Source: Microbacterium sp. Bi121
GTDB taxonomy: Bacteria; Actinomycetota; Actinomycetes; Actinomycetales; Microbacteriaceae
Length of the DNA stretch: 64,000 nucleotides
Direction of reading: 5' to 3'
NCBI RefSeq assembly: GCF_918698005.1
Contig: NZ_CAKKLJ010000002.1
Span: 124,001 to 188,000 of the forward strand
A program made the position numbers and the translations under genes. The notes beneath the pieces are model-generated. The model saw only the letters and a list, made by a program, of their open reading frames with translations. It was not told where the DNA came from and searched no databases. Each line of letters starts with the position of its first letter. The stretch's first letter is position 1. Of this stretch, positions 25,674-34,916 are shown in pieces.

Positions 25674-28370
25674 TCACCCGGTGTTCTGCAGGCCGGCGGC
25701 GACGCCGCTGACCGACAGCAGGAGGAGACGGCGCTGTTCGTCGTCGGCTCCCGACCCCTCGGGGGCGGATGCCGCAGACCGCAGCTCGCGCAGAGCGCGC
25801 AGCTGCAGCAGGGACAGGGCGTCGACGTACGGGCTGCGCAGGGCCACCGCTCGCTGCAGGATCGGCTTGTTCTCGAGCAGGCCGGAGCCTCCGGTGAGGC
25901 GGATGACCCACTCCCTGGTGAGGGCCAGTTCGTCGAGCACCAGCTGGGCGAGATCATCGCGGTCGCCGAGGGCGAGGTAGCGGCGAGCGATGCGCTCGTC
26001 GGTCTTCGCCAGGCTCATGGCGACGTTGTCGACCATGGTGCGCAGCAGCGGCCACTCGCGGTAGGCCTCCGCGAGGCGCGCCTCGTCGCCGACTGCTTCG
26101 AGCGCAGTGCCGAGTCCGAACCAGCCGGCCAGGTTGATGCGAGCCTGCGTCCACGCGAACACCCACGGGATCGCCCGCAGGTCCTCGAGGGACTCGACGG
26201 AGAGACCGCGGCGAGCAGGGCGGGAGCCCAGCGCGAGCAGCCCGATCTCCTCCATGGGGGTGACCGTGGCGAACCACGGAGCGAAGCCGTCCGCCTTGAC
26301 CAGCGAGAAGAAGCGCTCGCGGGAGGCGGCATCCATCTTCTGCGCGATGTCCGCGTAGCGGGCGGCAGCGCCGCTGGTGCGCTGCTCGACGCTCGGCGAC
26401 GATGCGAGCAGGGTGGCGGCGGCGACCTGGTCGATGTGCCGCATGGCGATCGCGGGCTCGCCGTAGCGGGCGAAGATCACCTCGCCCTGCTCGGTGAGCT
26501 TGAAGCGTCCGTCGACGGAGTGCGGAGGCTGCGCGAGGATCGCCGAGTTGGCGGGGCCGCCGCCGCGTCCGAGTGCTCCGCCGCGACCGTGGAACAGGGT
26601 CAATGCGATGCCGGCATCCTGCGCCCACAGCGCGATCTTCTCCTGCGCCTCGTAGAGCGCGAGGTTCGCCGCGACGGGTCCGACATCCTTCGACGAGTCG
26701 GAGTAGCCGAGCATGACCTCGAGCCGGTTCTCGGTCTCGGACATGCGAGCGCGGAACTCGGGGAACTCGACGACCTCAGCGAGGATCGCGGGCGCCGCCT
26801 GCAGGTCGGCGAAGGTCTCGAACAGCGGAACGACGTCCAATACCGGCACATCGTCGCCCAGGGCGTGCCTGGCGAGGCGATGCACGTTCGCGAGGTCCTC
26901 GGCGGACTGCGTGAACGAGACGACGTAGCGTCCAGCGGCGCGCAGACCGTAGCGGCGCTGGATCTCGGCGATCGCTCGGAACACCTCGAGAACCTCGAGC
27001 GTCTGCTCGCTGAGCTGCTGGTCGTCGCCGGCTTCGAGCTCGGCAAGGGCCTGGCGGTGCACCTGCGAATGCTGGCGCACCTCGAGCTCGGTGAGGTGGA
27101 ACCCGTAGGTCTCGACCTGCCAGATCAGATGCTGGATGCCGCCGAACGCGTGCCGCTTCGCGCCGGATGCCGCGAGGGACTCCTGCACGGCGCGGAGATC
27201 TGCGAGAAGCTGCTCCGGCGCGGTGTACGCGCCGTCGCCGCCCAGGCGGGTCGCGGCGACGCGGCGGGCGAGCGAGAGCATCACGCGGCGGTGCGGCTCC
27301 TCCGGAGAGCGTGCGGCGATCTCGTCGGCCACGTCCTGCTGCGACGCCGAGAACGCGTCCCACATCGCGGCGACCTCGTCGCTTGGCGGCGTGCTGTCGG
27401 CGTCGAGGGTGAGTCCGCGGCCGATCCGGTCGATGGCGCGCTCGAGCCCGCGGAGGACGTGGTCGGCGGCGATCTGGGCCGCTTCGCGGGTGACGGATGC
27501 CGTGACGAACGGGTTGCCGTCGCGGTCGCCGCCCACCCACGACCCGACTCGCACGAAGGCGGGTACGACAGGGGTGCTGGCGCCGGAGTCCTCTCCCCGC
27601 AGCGCGTCGTCGATCCGGCGGTAGACGTGCGGGACCGTCGTGAAGAGCGTCTCGTCGAACACCGACATGACGGTACGGACCTCGTCGGTCGGCGAGGGCT
27701 TCTGTGCCCGCAGGGGCGCGGTGCGCCACAGCGTGTCGACCTCTTCCAGCATCCGGCGGCGTGCACGGTGCTCCTCCGACCCGCCGTCGCTCGCGCCATC
27801 GTGATCGGTGAGCAGCTCCGACAGGCGGCGGATGCTGGTGGAGACGGCACGACGCCGCGCCTCGGTGGGATGAGCGGTGAACACCGGGTGGAAGCGGAGC
27901 CCTGCCAGGCGCCGCCGCGCCTCGTCGTCGCCGACCTCGCGGCGCAGCTGCTCGTACGCGGCCGCCACCGTGTCCGTGGCATCCTCGCGCCCAGGCTGAC
28001 CGGCGCGCTCGCGGAGGATGCGCACCCGCTGGTGCTCCTCGGCGAGGTTCACGAGGTGGAAGTAACAGGTGAAGGCCCGGGCGACCTCATCGGCCCGCTC
28101 GATCGTGAACGACTCGGCGATCTCGGTCGCGCGCTCGAACGCCTCGGTTCCTTCCGCGAGGGCGGTCTCCGCCTCATACGCCTGGATCGTCGCCAGACGC
28201 AGACGCTCGACGTCCTCGAACAGTCCCGGGCTGCCGCACTCGCGCAGCACCTGACCGAGGAGGGCACCGAGCATGCGCACGTCCGCACGCATCTCGTCGG
28301 GAATCCCGCGTCCGGCTTCGAACCGGCCGATGACGCGGATGGCCTCTGTGTTGGTGGGCTCGGGGGTCAT
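25674..28370 (-). CDS. ppc: Phosphoenolpyruvate carboxylase
   Basis: Carboxylates PEP to oxaloacetate, the anaplerotic counterpart of PckG. 898 aa, family size. The catalytic His is in VFTAHPTEARRR, the mobile loop in [14 protein letters not shown], and the C-terminus ends in the family-typical QNTG. ATG 28370 (MTPEPTNTEA) has TAACCT 7 nt upstream, and the much longer open frame upstream overlaps nhaA and is non-coding. Divergent from nhaA across 79 bp. Confidence 0.97.
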   Translation of the reverse strand: MTPEPTNTEAIRVIGRFEAGRGIPDEMRADVRMLGALLGQVLRECGSPGLFEDVERLRLATIQAYEAETALAEGTEAFERATEIAESFTIERADEVARAFTCYFHLVNLAEEHQRVRILRERAGQPGREDATDTVAAAYEQLRREVGDDEARRRLAGLRFHPVFTAHPTEARRRAVSTSIRRLSELLTDHDGASDGGSEEHRARRRMLEEVDTLWRTAPLRAQKPSPTDEVRTVMSVFDETLFTTVPHVYRRIDDALRGEDSGASTPVVPAFVRVGSWVGGDRDGNPFVTASVTREAAQIAADHVLRGLERAIDRIGRGLTLDADSTPPSDEVAAMWDAFSASQQDVADEIAARSPEEPHRRVMLSLARRVAATRLGGDGAYTAPEQLLADLRAVQESLAASGAKRHAFGGIQHLIWQVETYGFHLTELEVRQHSQVHRQALAELEAGDDQQLSEQTLEVLEVFRAIAEIQRRYGLRAAGRYVVSFTQSAEDLANVHRLARHALGDDVPVLDVVPLFETFADLQAAPAILAEVVEFPEFRARMSETENRLEVMLGYSDSSKDVGPVAANLALYEAQEKIALWAQDAGIALTLFHGRGGALGRGGGPANSAILAQPPHSVDGRFKLTEQGEVIFARYGEPAIAMRHIDQVAAATLLASSPSVEQRTSGAAARYADIAQKMDAASRERFFSLVKADGFAPWFATVTPMEEIGLLALGSRPARRGLSVESLEDLRAIPWVFAWTQARINLAGWFGLGTALEAVGDEARLAEAYREWPLLRTMVDNVAMSLAKTDERIARRYLALGDRDDLAQLVLDELALTREWVIRLTGGSGLLENKPILQRAVALRSPYVDALSLLQLRALRELRSAASAPEGSGADDEQRRLLLLSVSGVAAGLQNTG

Positions 28371-28377
28371 TCTTTCG

Positions 28378-28383
28378 AGGTTA
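28378..28383 (-). promoter_or_regulatory. -10 box, leaderless promoter of ppc
   Basis: TAACCT on the minus strand, 7 nt before ATG 28370. Confidence 0.45.
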
Positions 28384-28436
28384 GCGGCGTCCTGGCGGCA
28401 GTCCCGACCACGTGACGAGGCGTGACGACCGGGGCA

Positions 28437-28442
28437 TAGCAT
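28437..28442 (+). promoter_or_regulatory. -10 box, leaderless promoter of nhaA
   Basis: TAGCAT, then 7 nt, then ATG 28450. It overlaps the alternative upstream ATG 28441, which argues against that start. Confidence 0.45.
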
Positions 28443-28449
28443 GGAGCGG

Positions 28450-29616
28450 ATGTCTGATACCCGAAACTTTCTGCGCTCGCAGCAGTTCCCTGCCGTGCTG
28501 CTCCTTGTCGCCGCCGCGTTGGGCATTCTCCTCGCGAATCTCCCGAGCTTCGGCCCGATCGATGCGGTGCTGGGCTTCCACATCGCGATTCCGGGGACCG
28601 GCATCGACCTGTCGGTCGCGCACTGGATCTCGGACGGCCTGCTGGCGATCTTCTTCTTCGTCGTGGCGATGGAGCTCCAGTACGAACTCACCCGAGGCGA
28701 GTTGAACTCCTTCGGCAAGGCGCTGCAGCCGGCCATCGCCGCAGCGGGTGGCGTCCTCGTGCCGATCATCATCTACCTCGTCATCGCAGGTCGAGATGCG
28801 ACTGCATCCGGTTGGCCGATCCCCACCGCCACCGACATCGCTTTCGCCCTGGGCGTCCTCGCCGTATTCGGCAAGGGACTGCCCGCAGCCGTGCGCGTCT
28901 TCCTGCTCGCGCTCGCGATCCTCGACGACATCATCGGCATCGTCTTCATCGCCGTGCTGTTCGCGCACGATCTGAACTGGCTGTACCTCGTCCTCGCGAT
29001 CGTCGGCGTCGTCGCGTTCGGCTTCCTGTCCCGGATGCTGCCGGACAAGCGCTCCTGGATCATCATCACGGCCATGATCATCATCGGTGTGGTGGTCTGG
29101 GCGCTGGTGCTGCTGTCCGGCATCCACGCCACGATCGCCGGCGTCATGCTCGGACTCGCGATCGCGCAGTCGCCGTCGATGAGAGCCCGTCACGTGCTGG
29201 AACCGTGGGTGAACGGTGCGATCCTGCCGATCTTCGCGTTCGCGGCAGCGTTCGTGGTGATCCCCGCAGTGTCTCCGTCCGAGCTCTCGCCGGCGTTCTT
29301 CGGCATCGCCGTCGCTCTTCCGCTCGGCAAGATCATCGGCATCACCGCGTTCGGCTGGATCGCGATTCGGATCGGCTCCCGTGGCCGGCCCCCCGCTCTG
29401 ACGGTCACCGATCTGCTCGCCGCCGGGACGCTCGGCGGCATCGGGTTCACCGTGTCGCTGCTGCTGGCCAACCTGGCGTTCGCGAGCGACCCCGCAACCC
29501 GCGACCAGGCGATCCTCGGTGTGCTCGTCGGATCGCTGATCTCCGTGGTGCTCGCCGGGTTCGTCGTCTCCGCCAGGGCGGCGTGGCACCGCAAGGTGAC
29601 GGCTGCGAGTTCCTGA
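28450..29616 (+). CDS. nhaA: Na+/H+ antiporter NhaA
   Basis: Electrogenic antiporter exchanging cytoplasmic Na+ for external H+, for pH and salt balance. 388 aa from ATG 28450, the same length as the E. coli protein, with 12 predicted helices. The key aspartates are in the helix IV motif TATDIAFALGVLAVFG and the helix V pair LAILDDIIGIVFIA. An in-frame ATG at 28441 would overlap the -10 box, so 28450 is preferred. mazG follows 16 bp downstream with its own GGAGG. Confidence 0.95.
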   Translation: MSDTRNFLRSQQFPAVLLLVAAALGILLANLPSFGPIDAVLGFHIAIPGTGIDLSVAHWISDGLLAIFFFVVAMELQYELTRGELNSFGKALQPAIAAAGGVLVPIIIYLVIAGRDATASGWPIPTATDIAFALGVLAVFGKGLPAAVRVFLLALAILDDIIGIVFIAVLFAHDLNWLYLVLAIVGVVAFGFLSRMLPDKRSWIIITAMIIIGVVVWALVLLSGIHATIAGVMLGLAIAQSPSMRARHVLEPWVNGAILPIFAFAAAFVVIPAVSPSELSPAFFGIAVALPLGKIIGITAFGWIAIRIGSRGRPPALTVTDLLAAGTLGGIGFTVSLLLANLAFASDPATRDQAILGVLVGSLISVVLAGFVVSARAAWHRKVTAASS

Positions 29617-29632
29617 CGATCTGGAGGATGCG

Positions 29633-30292
29633 ATGACCGACATCGACGCGCTGCGCGGCGCCGCCGACACCATGAAGGCCGTGCGCGAGCGCTGCGTGTG
29701 GTCGCAGCAGATCACGCATCGCGACCTCGTGCCGTACCTGATCGAGGAGTCGCACGAGGTCATCGACGCCGTCGAGGGCGGTACGCGCGCGGATCTGCGG
29801 GAGGAGCTCGGCGACCTGCTGTGGCAGGTGCTGTTCCATGCCGCTATCGCAGCGCAGGATCCGGATGACCCGTTCGACATCGACGACGTGGCCCAGACTC
29901 TGACCGAGAAGATGGTGCGACGGCATCCGCACGTGTTCGGCGATGCCGTCGCGACCACTCCGGATGAGGTGCTCGTGCACTGGAACGCCGCGAAGGCGGC
30001 CGAGAAGCGCGAGCGCCGCAGCGTGCTCGATGGTGTGCCATCGGCGATGCCGTCGCTGGCGCGTGCGCAGAAGGTGCTGGGTCGCGCGGCTTCGGTGGGA
30101 GCGGGGGAAGAGGTCGCGCTCGCCGCACACGACGCGGCCGAGATCGGCGCAGCGCCGGAGACGGAGGAGGAGCTCGGCGACCTGCTGCTGACGCTCACCG
30201 CCACGGCCCGCGCGAACGGCTGGGACGCCGAGCGCGCCCTGCGCGAGCGCCTGCGGCTGCTCGAGGACGAGGTCCGCGACGCCGAAGCCTGA
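29633..30292 (+). CDS. mazG: MazG-family nucleoside triphosphate pyrophosphohydrolase
   Basis: Hydrolyses NTPs/dNTPs to monophosphates and pyrophosphate, cleaning damaged nucleotides. 219 aa, shorter than the E. coli enzyme (263): the first all-alpha module has the complete EESHEVIDAVE...EELGDLLWQ metal-binding signature, and the second module near the C-terminus keeps EEELGDLLL. The linker between them is shortened, as in mycobacterial MazG. GGAGG lies before ATG 29633. It follows nhaA closely and may be cotranscribed. Confidence 0.9.
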   Translation: MTDIDALRGAADTMKAVRERCVWSQQITHRDLVPYLIEESHEVIDAVEGGTRADLREELGDLLWQVLFHAAIAAQDPDDPFDIDDVAQTLTEKMVRRHPHVFGDAVATTPDEVLVHWNAAKAAEKRERRSVLDGVPSAMPSLARAQKVLGRAASVGAGEEVALAAHDAAEIGAAPETEEELGDLLLTLTATARANGWDAERALRERLRLLEDEVRDAEA

Positions 30293-30308
30293 CGCCGCCG
30301 GGTTCCCC

Positions 30309-30393
30309 GTGCACAACTTCGGACTCGGCGCCCGACACTCCGCTGTGTGCCGCTGATTCGCGGCGTGTCGCCCGCGGCATCCGAAGTTGTGCC
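30309..30393. repeat. Palindromic repeat family B, copy 2
   Basis: Ends GCACAACTTCGGA (30311-30323) and TCCGAAGTTGTGC (30380-30392) are perfect 13-bp inverted arms; the block CGCGGCGTGTCGCC is shared with copy 1 at 23345-23430. It lies between the tandem genes mazG and hisS. Confidence 0.75.
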
Positions 30394-30432
30394 GGCGTGC
30401 GAGCCGCCGACGACACCTGGAAAGATAGAGGC

Positions 30433-31713
30433 GTGGCTACTGTGAACCCGCCGCGCGGCATGCGCGACATCCTCCCCGCCGACAAGGCCCGTCGTGAGCG
30501 CCTGCTCTCCGTCATCCGCGAACGCTACCTGGCGCATGGATTCGACGAGATCGAGACGCCCGTCGTCGAGGAGTACGACCGCCTGCACGCCGGCATCGGC
30601 GGCGACAACGAGAAGCTGTCGTACAACATCCTGCGCCGCGGTCTGGATGCCGACGCGATCCGCGAAGCAGCCGACGATCCCGCCGCGCTCAGCGACCTCG
30701 GGCTCCGCTACGACCTGACCGTCCCCCTGGCCCGCTTCTACGCCAGTAACCGCGGCCAGCTGCCCACGGTCTTCCGTGCGATCCAGATCGGCGCGGTCTG
30801 GCGCGCCGAGCGCCCGCAGAAGGGCCGTTATCGCCAGTTCGTGCAGTGCGACATCGACATCATCGGGGACGACTCGGCGCGCGCCGAGGCCGAGCTGATT
30901 GTGGCATCCCTCGACGCGCTCGGCGCGCTGGGACTGGACGGCGCGACGGTCCGCGTCAACGATCGCCGCGTGCTCGATTGGATGCTGGATGCCTTCGGCT
31001 TCTCCGCCGACGAGCGTCCCGGAGTGCTGATCACGATCGACAAGCTCGACAAGATCGGCCCTGATGGCATCGTCTCCGAGCTGCGCGAGCGCGGGGCGAC
31101 TGCATCCGCCGTCGACGCGTTCGAGGTGTATCTCCGCCGCCCGCAGACCATGGAGTACAACCCGTACGGCGAGCGGCAGATCCGCAAGGCTCTGCCGGAG
31201 AACGCGCCGGACGAGATCGTCGCGCACCTGGTCGGCATCGGCGAGGCCGTCGCCGTCGGTACCGGCGCTGCCGACATCCCCCTCATCTTCGATCCCTTCC
31301 TCGTGCGAGGCATGGGCTATTACACCGGCACGATCTTCGAGCTCGCGCACCCCTCGGTGTCGTACTCGCTCGGCGGCGGCGGACGCTATGACGGCATGAT
31401 CGGCCGATTCCTCGGCCAGCAGGTCCCAGCCGTCGGGTTCTCGCTCGGATTCGAACGCCTCGCCGATCTGCTCGAACCCGAGGCGGATGCCGGAACCAGG
31501 GCCATCGTGCTCGTCCACGACGCCGACGTGCCGCTGGCCGAGCTCATCGCCCACAAGGCCGCGCTCATGGCGCAGGGTCGGGTGCGGCTGGAGCGCCGCG
31601 TGAAGAACTTCAAGGCGCTGCTCGATCGCTCGGCCGCCGATGGCTACACCGCGTTCGCAACAGTGTCGGCCGGCACCGATCCCGGATCGCTGGAGATCAA
31701 GCCGCTCAACTGA
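30433..31713 (+). CDS. hisS: Histidyl-tRNA synthetase
   Basis: Charges tRNA-His. 426 aa, class II. Motif 2 is VWRAERPQKGRYRQF, the histidine-specific loop is RGMGYYTGTIFE, and motif 3 is in VGFSLGFERL. GTG 30433 is chosen because AAAGAT lies 6 nt upstream (leaderless), although GTG 30442 would suit the AGAGG at 30427-30431 as a ribosome site. ATG 30397 is less likely because it lies close to repeat B. It is followed by an intergenic region with a mixed direct/inverted repeat. Confidence 0.95.
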   Translation: MATVNPPRGMRDILPADKARRERLLSVIRERYLAHGFDEIETPVVEEYDRLHAGIGGDNEKLSYNILRRGLDADAIREAADDPAALSDLGLRYDLTVPLARFYASNRGQLPTVFRAIQIGAVWRAERPQKGRYRQFVQCDIDIIGDDSARAEAELIVASLDALGALGLDGATVRVNDRRVLDWMLDAFGFSADERPGVLITIDKLDKIGPDGIVSELRERGATASAVDAFEVYLRRPQTMEYNPYGERQIRKALPENAPDEIVAHLVGIGEAVAVGTGAADIPLIFDPFLVRGMGYYTGTIFELAHPSVSYSLGGGGRYDGMIGRFLGQQVPAVGFSLGFERLADLLEPEADAGTRAIVLVHDADVPLAELIAHKAALMAQGRVRLERRVKNFKALLDRSAADGYTAFATVSAGTDPGSLEIKPLN

Positions 31714-31733
31714 CCCTCGCCGCCGTCCGGTCT

Positions 31734-31818
31734 CGGGAACACCTGCACGACCCGGGAACACTTGCACGACGCATCCGCGGTTTCAGTCGTACATCCGTAC
31801 CCGCGTCGTGCAGGTGTA
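31734..31818. repeat. Direct plus inverted repeat cluster after hisS (family E)
   Basis: CGGGAACACCTGCACGAC (31734-31751) is repeated as CGGGAACACTTGCACGAC (31753-31770). Either copy can pair with GCGTCGTGCAGGTGT (31803-31817), making two competing stems. It occupies most of the 202-bp gap before the SGNH gene; no gene is seen there. Confidence 0.65.
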
Positions 31819-31915
31819 CCGGGGCTGCCGGGCCACCGGCTCCCGCCCGCTCCGACCTTGTCTCGCGACCCCGGGCGTTCATGCCGCGTTCACGCGGTTC
31901 CTGTCGAATGGGCGC

Positions 31916-32719
31916 ATGATCAGGGCGCGCATCCTGGCAGCTGCGGCAGCGCTTGGCCTCGTCGCGCTCGGCATCCGGACTCTGCTGACCCGTCAGGCCG
32001 CGATCGCGCGGCGTCGAATCGGCAAGCCGCTGGGTGAGGAGTCGATCGACGCCGATCGCGTGTGGAAGAAGTCCCTCGACGGCACGCCGATCGAACTGCT
32101 GCTGCTCGGCGACTCGCTCGCCGCCGGTCTCGGTGCTGAGCGGCGCAAGGAGACGTTGGGCGGGCGGATCGCCAAGGCCGTAGCCAAACGGATGCTGCGC
32201 CCCGTGCGGCTGCGAACGGCAGCCGTCGTGGGATCGGAGTCCACGGCGCTCGCCGGGCAGCTCGACGCGCTGCCGGAGGACTACCGTGCCGACGTCGCCG
32301 TGATCGTGATCGGCGGCAACGACGTCACGCATCTCGTGCCGCCGTGGTCGGCGGCGGCCGAGCTCGAAAGGGCCATCACCCGCCTCCAGGAGCGCGGCAC
32401 TCCGGTGGTCGTCGGCACCTGCCCAGACCTCGGCACCCTGCAGCCGGTGCCGCAGCCGCTGCGCTCTTTGCTCTCGCGGATGTCGCACCGGCTCGCGCTC
32501 GAGCAGACCAAGGTCGCCTGGCGTACAGGGGCCGTTCCCGTCGACCTGCGCCAGGCGGTGGGTCCGACGTTCCGCGAGCAGCCGGATGAGATGTTCGGTC
32601 TCGACCGATTCCACCCGAGCGCCGCCGGCTACCGCCGTACGGCAGAGGCCCTGTTGCCCGCCGTGGAGATGGCGCTCGCCGCGCCCGCTGTCAGGGCGAC
32701 GGCGTCGATGCCCGCGTGA
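31916..32719 (+). CDS. SGNH/GDSL-type hydrolase with N-terminal membrane anchor
   Basis: A 267-aa lipase/esterase-fold protein. Block I is LLLGDSLAAG with nucleophile Ser67, block III VIGGNDVTH supplies the oxyanion Asn, and block V DRFHPSAAGY gives the Asp/His pair. Residues about 4-24 are hydrophobic and start after Arg residues, so the protein is probably membrane-anchored with an outside catalytic domain. The substrate may be a lipid, acetylated glycan or peptidoglycan; not determinable. ATG 31916 begins just before the anchor. It overlaps the convergent APC permease gene by 29 bp. Confidence 0.85.
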   Translation: MIRARILAAAAALGLVALGIRTLLTRQAAIARRRIGKPLGEESIDADRVWKKSLDGTPIELLLLGDSLAAGLGAERRKETLGGRIAKAVAKRMLRPVRLRTAAVVGSESTALAGQLDALPEDYRADVAVIVIGGNDVTHLVPPWSAAAELERAITRLQERGTPVVVGTCPDLGTLQPVPQPLRSLLSRMSHRLALEQTKVAWRTGAVPVDLRQAVGPTFREQPDEMFGLDRFHPSAAGYRRTAEALLPAVEMALAAPAVRATASMPA

Positions 32720-33935
32720 GGCGCAGTCGCAGCATCCGGTAGGCCACGCCGATGAGCAGGACACCCGTGCCGATCAGCGATGCGAGTACCGGCAGGGTGT
32801 TCACGAGAACGAGGCAGCCCAGCACGCCGAGCACCTGCAGCGCGCGCGGATAGCGGCGCGCGGCGCCCGCCTGCCGGAACGCCGCGGCATTCGCGATCAG
32901 GTAGTACAGCAGCACGCCGAACGACGAGAATCCGATCGCGCCACGCAGGTCGGCGACGAGCACGATCACGATCACGATGATCGCGACAGCGATTTCGGCA
33001 CGATAGGGCACCCGCCAGCGCGGATGCACCGCGCTGAGGAACCGTGGCAGATCGGACTCCCGTGCCATCGCGAGCGTGGTGCGTCCGATGCCGGTCAGGA
33101 GGGCGAGCAGAGCGCCGAGCGATGCCGCGGCTGCGGCGATGCGGACGACGGGTTCCAGCCCCGTCAGCCCTGCGGCATCGACGACGGCTGCCAGAGGAGC
33201 GGTATGGGCCGAGACATCCGCACCCAGCGTCAGCAGGACGACGACGGCGACGAGCACGTAGACGACCAGGGCTCCGGTCAGCGCCAGGACGATCGCGCGC
33301 GGGATGCTGCGCGCTGGGTCGACGACCTCCTCACCCATCGTGGCGATGCGCGCGTACCCCGCGAACGCGAAGAACAGCAGCCCGGCGCCCTGCAGCACGC
33401 CGTACGCGGTGAGATCGGACAGGGGAGCGGGTCCCGAGGACGGCACCGACGCGAACCCGACCGCGACGACGACGGCGAGTCCGAGCAGGGAGACGGCGAC
33501 GAGGATGCGGGTCAGCAGTGCCGTGCGCGTCACGCCGAAGCAGTTCACGGTCGCGAGAGCGGCGACGGCGACGGCGGCGACGAGCGGTTCCCACCCGGCG
33601 GGGGCCGCGTACGCCGCGAAGGTCATCGCCATCGCCGCGCAGCTGGCGAGCTTGCCGATCACGAAGCACCATCCGGCGATGAAGCCCCACCACGGGCCGA
33701 TCTCCGCACGCGCATACGCGTACGTGCCACCGGCGACCGGGTGCACGGCAGCGAGCTGGGCCGACGAGGTGGCGTTGCAGAAGGCTACGACCGCGGCGAT
33801 CGCGAGGGCGATGAGCAGTCCAGACCCTGCGGCCTCGAGCGCCGGGCCCCAGACGGCGAATACTCCTGCGCCGATCATCGAGCCGAGTCCGACGGCCACC
33901 GCGTCGGTGAGGGTCAGGCGTCGGGCGAGCTGCAC
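32691..33935 (-). CDS. APC superfamily amino acid permease
   Basis: A 414-aa membrane permease with 11-12 predicted helices. The first helix carries the APC signature VGLGSMIGAGVF; GEEVVDPARSIPRAI after helix 6 is the typical cytoplasmic loop of the amino-acid/polyamine/organocation family. The substrate is unknown. GTG 33935 starts just before helix 1; CACGAT lies 6 nt upstream as a weak -10. Its 3' end overlaps the SGNH hydrolase gene by 29 bp tail to tail. Confidence 0.88.
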   Translation of the reverse strand: MQLARRLTLTDAVAVGLGSMIGAGVFAVWGPALEAAGSGLLIALAIAAVVAFCNATSSAQLAAVHPVAGGTYAYARAEIGPWWGFIAGWCFVIGKLASCAAMAMTFAAYAAPAGWEPLVAAVAVAALATVNCFGVTRTALLTRILVAVSLLGLAVVVAVGFASVPSSGPAPLSDLTAYGVLQGAGLLFFAFAGYARIATMGEEVVDPARSIPRAIVLALTGALVVYVLVAVVVLLTLGADVSAHTAPLAAVVDAAGLTGLEPVVRIAAAAASLGALLALLTGIGRTTLAMARESDLPRFLSAVHPRWRVPYRAEIAVAIIVIVIVLVADLRGAIGFSSFGVLLYYLIANAAAFRQAGAARRYPRALQVLGVLGCLVLVNTLPVLASLIGTGVLLIGVAYRMLRLRLTRASTPSP

Positions 33936-33971
33936 CCGTTCATCGTGGCACGCGCAGGTGAACGATCGGGA

Positions 33972-34445
33972 TCAGCTCGTACGCGCGCTGGTTACCCGTC
34001 TCTTCTCGCGGACGTACACCTCGCGGCGCACCTTCGCCACGACGTCGCCGTCGCGATCGGTGATCTCGGTCTCGAACCACTCGAGCACCTTCTGGCCGCC
34101 GTGGGCTCGGTCACGGATCTGTTCCGCACGCTCCTTCGAGACGTGGAAGTGCGCCGTAAGCACCCCGCGGCCCGGTTTGAGGAACTCGATCTCGCCGCGG
34201 GTGTCCCACACGACGTAATCGCGTCCGAGTTGGTGCATCACGAGCATGAAGAAGTACGGGTCGGTCATCGCCGACATGGACCCGCCGAAGGCGGTCCCCA
34301 CGTAGTTGCGGGTGAGGACGTTGACGTGCAGTTCGACCGTCGCGTGCGTCCAGTCGTCGCTGAACCGGCGGATGCGGATGCCGGTGAACAGGTTCGGGAT
34401 CCACAGGCTCATGCCGAGCGCCAGACGACGCGGAGTGATCTTCAT
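33972..34445 (-). CDS. DUF4442 hotdog-fold protein, putative thioesterase
   Basis: A 157-aa protein of the DUF4442 family (PF14539), hotdog-fold relatives of PaaI-type thioesterases. NYVGTAFGGSMSAMTDPYFF corresponds to the central hotdog helix; the conserved Asp/Gly there would face an acyl-CoA. Specific activity is unproven in this family. CAGACT lies 6 nt before ATG 34445, suggesting a leaderless mRNA. Divergent from the GntR-type operon. Confidence 0.82.
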   Translation of the reverse strand: MKITPRRLALGMSLWIPNLFTGIRIRRFSDDWTHATVELHVNVLTRNYVGTAFGGSMSAMTDPYFFMLVMHQLGRDYVVWDTRGEIEFLKPGRGVLTAHFHVSKERAEQIRDRAHGGQKVLEWFETEITDRDGDVVAKVRREVYVREKRRVTSARTS

Positions 34446-34451
34446 GATCTC

Positions 34452-34457
34452 AGTCTG
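34452..34457 (-). promoter_or_regulatory. -10 box, leaderless promoter of the DUF4442 gene
   Basis: CAGACT on the minus strand, 6 nt before ATG 34445. Confidence 0.4.
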
Positions 34458-34505
34458 GCGATCCGCTCCGTGCGCCCGAAAGTGTTTGCAGGGTTATCAC
34501 AGTTG

Positions 34506-34523
34506 TTCTAGTAGTACTAGAAT
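34506..34523 (+). promoter_or_regulatory. Palindromic operator overlapping the -10 box of the GntR operon
   Basis: TTCTAGTA-G-TACTAGAA is a perfect 8-bp inverted repeat. Its right arm contains TAGAAT (34518-34523), a good -10 box. A bound repressor would block the promoter, so this is the likely autoregulatory site of the small GntR protein. Confidence 0.65.
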
Positions 34524-34547
34524 TAGTCACACAAGGAAAGGGGCGCC

Positions 34548-34916
34548 ATGCTGATCAGAATCGACGCGGACAGCACGCGACCACTGTTCGAGCAGGTCGC
34601 GTCCTCTGTGCGCGGCGACATCCTCGCCGGACGCGTCGGGCCAGGCGATCGACTGCCCACAGCGCGCGACGTGGCAGAAGCGCTCGACATCAATCTGCAC
34701 ACGGTGCTGCGCGCCTACCAGCAGTTGCGCGACGAGGGTCTGGTCGACCTTCGACGCGGACGCGGTGCCGTGATCTCGGCATCCGCTGCTCCACTCGCGG
34801 AACTCGCCGGGGACGTCGCGGATCTCGTCCGCCGCGCAGCCTCTCTCGGAATCTCGTCCACAACTCTGGCCGCTCTGATCACAGAGGCCGTCGTCGTCAC
34901 GGAGGTCGACTCATGA
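34548..34916 (+). CDS. GntR-family regulator, YtrA subfamily
   Basis: A 122-aa repressor-type protein. Residues about 1-75 are the winged helix of the GntR family (RPLFEQVASSVRGDILAGRV, then LPTARDVAEALDINLHTVLR); the short C-terminal dimerisation part has no ligand domain, which defines the YtrA subfamily. These proteins usually repress their own operon encoding membrane or ABC proteins. GGAAAGG precedes ATG 34548, and its stop overlaps the next start (ATGA). A perfect palindrome sits on the promoter. Confidence 0.9.
   Translation: MLIRIDADSTRPLFEQVASSVRGDILAGRVGPGDRLPTARDVAEALDINLHTVLRAYQQLRDEGLVDLRRGRGAVISASAAPLAELAGDVADLVRRAASLGISSTTLAALITEAVVVTEVDS

Noticed and set aside
28381..31767. 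Open frame of 1128 codons on the minus strand over nhaA, mazG and hisS
   Set aside because: Low-complexity Arg/Asp/Glu/His-rich translation across three well-supported genes; no start signal or family resemblance.
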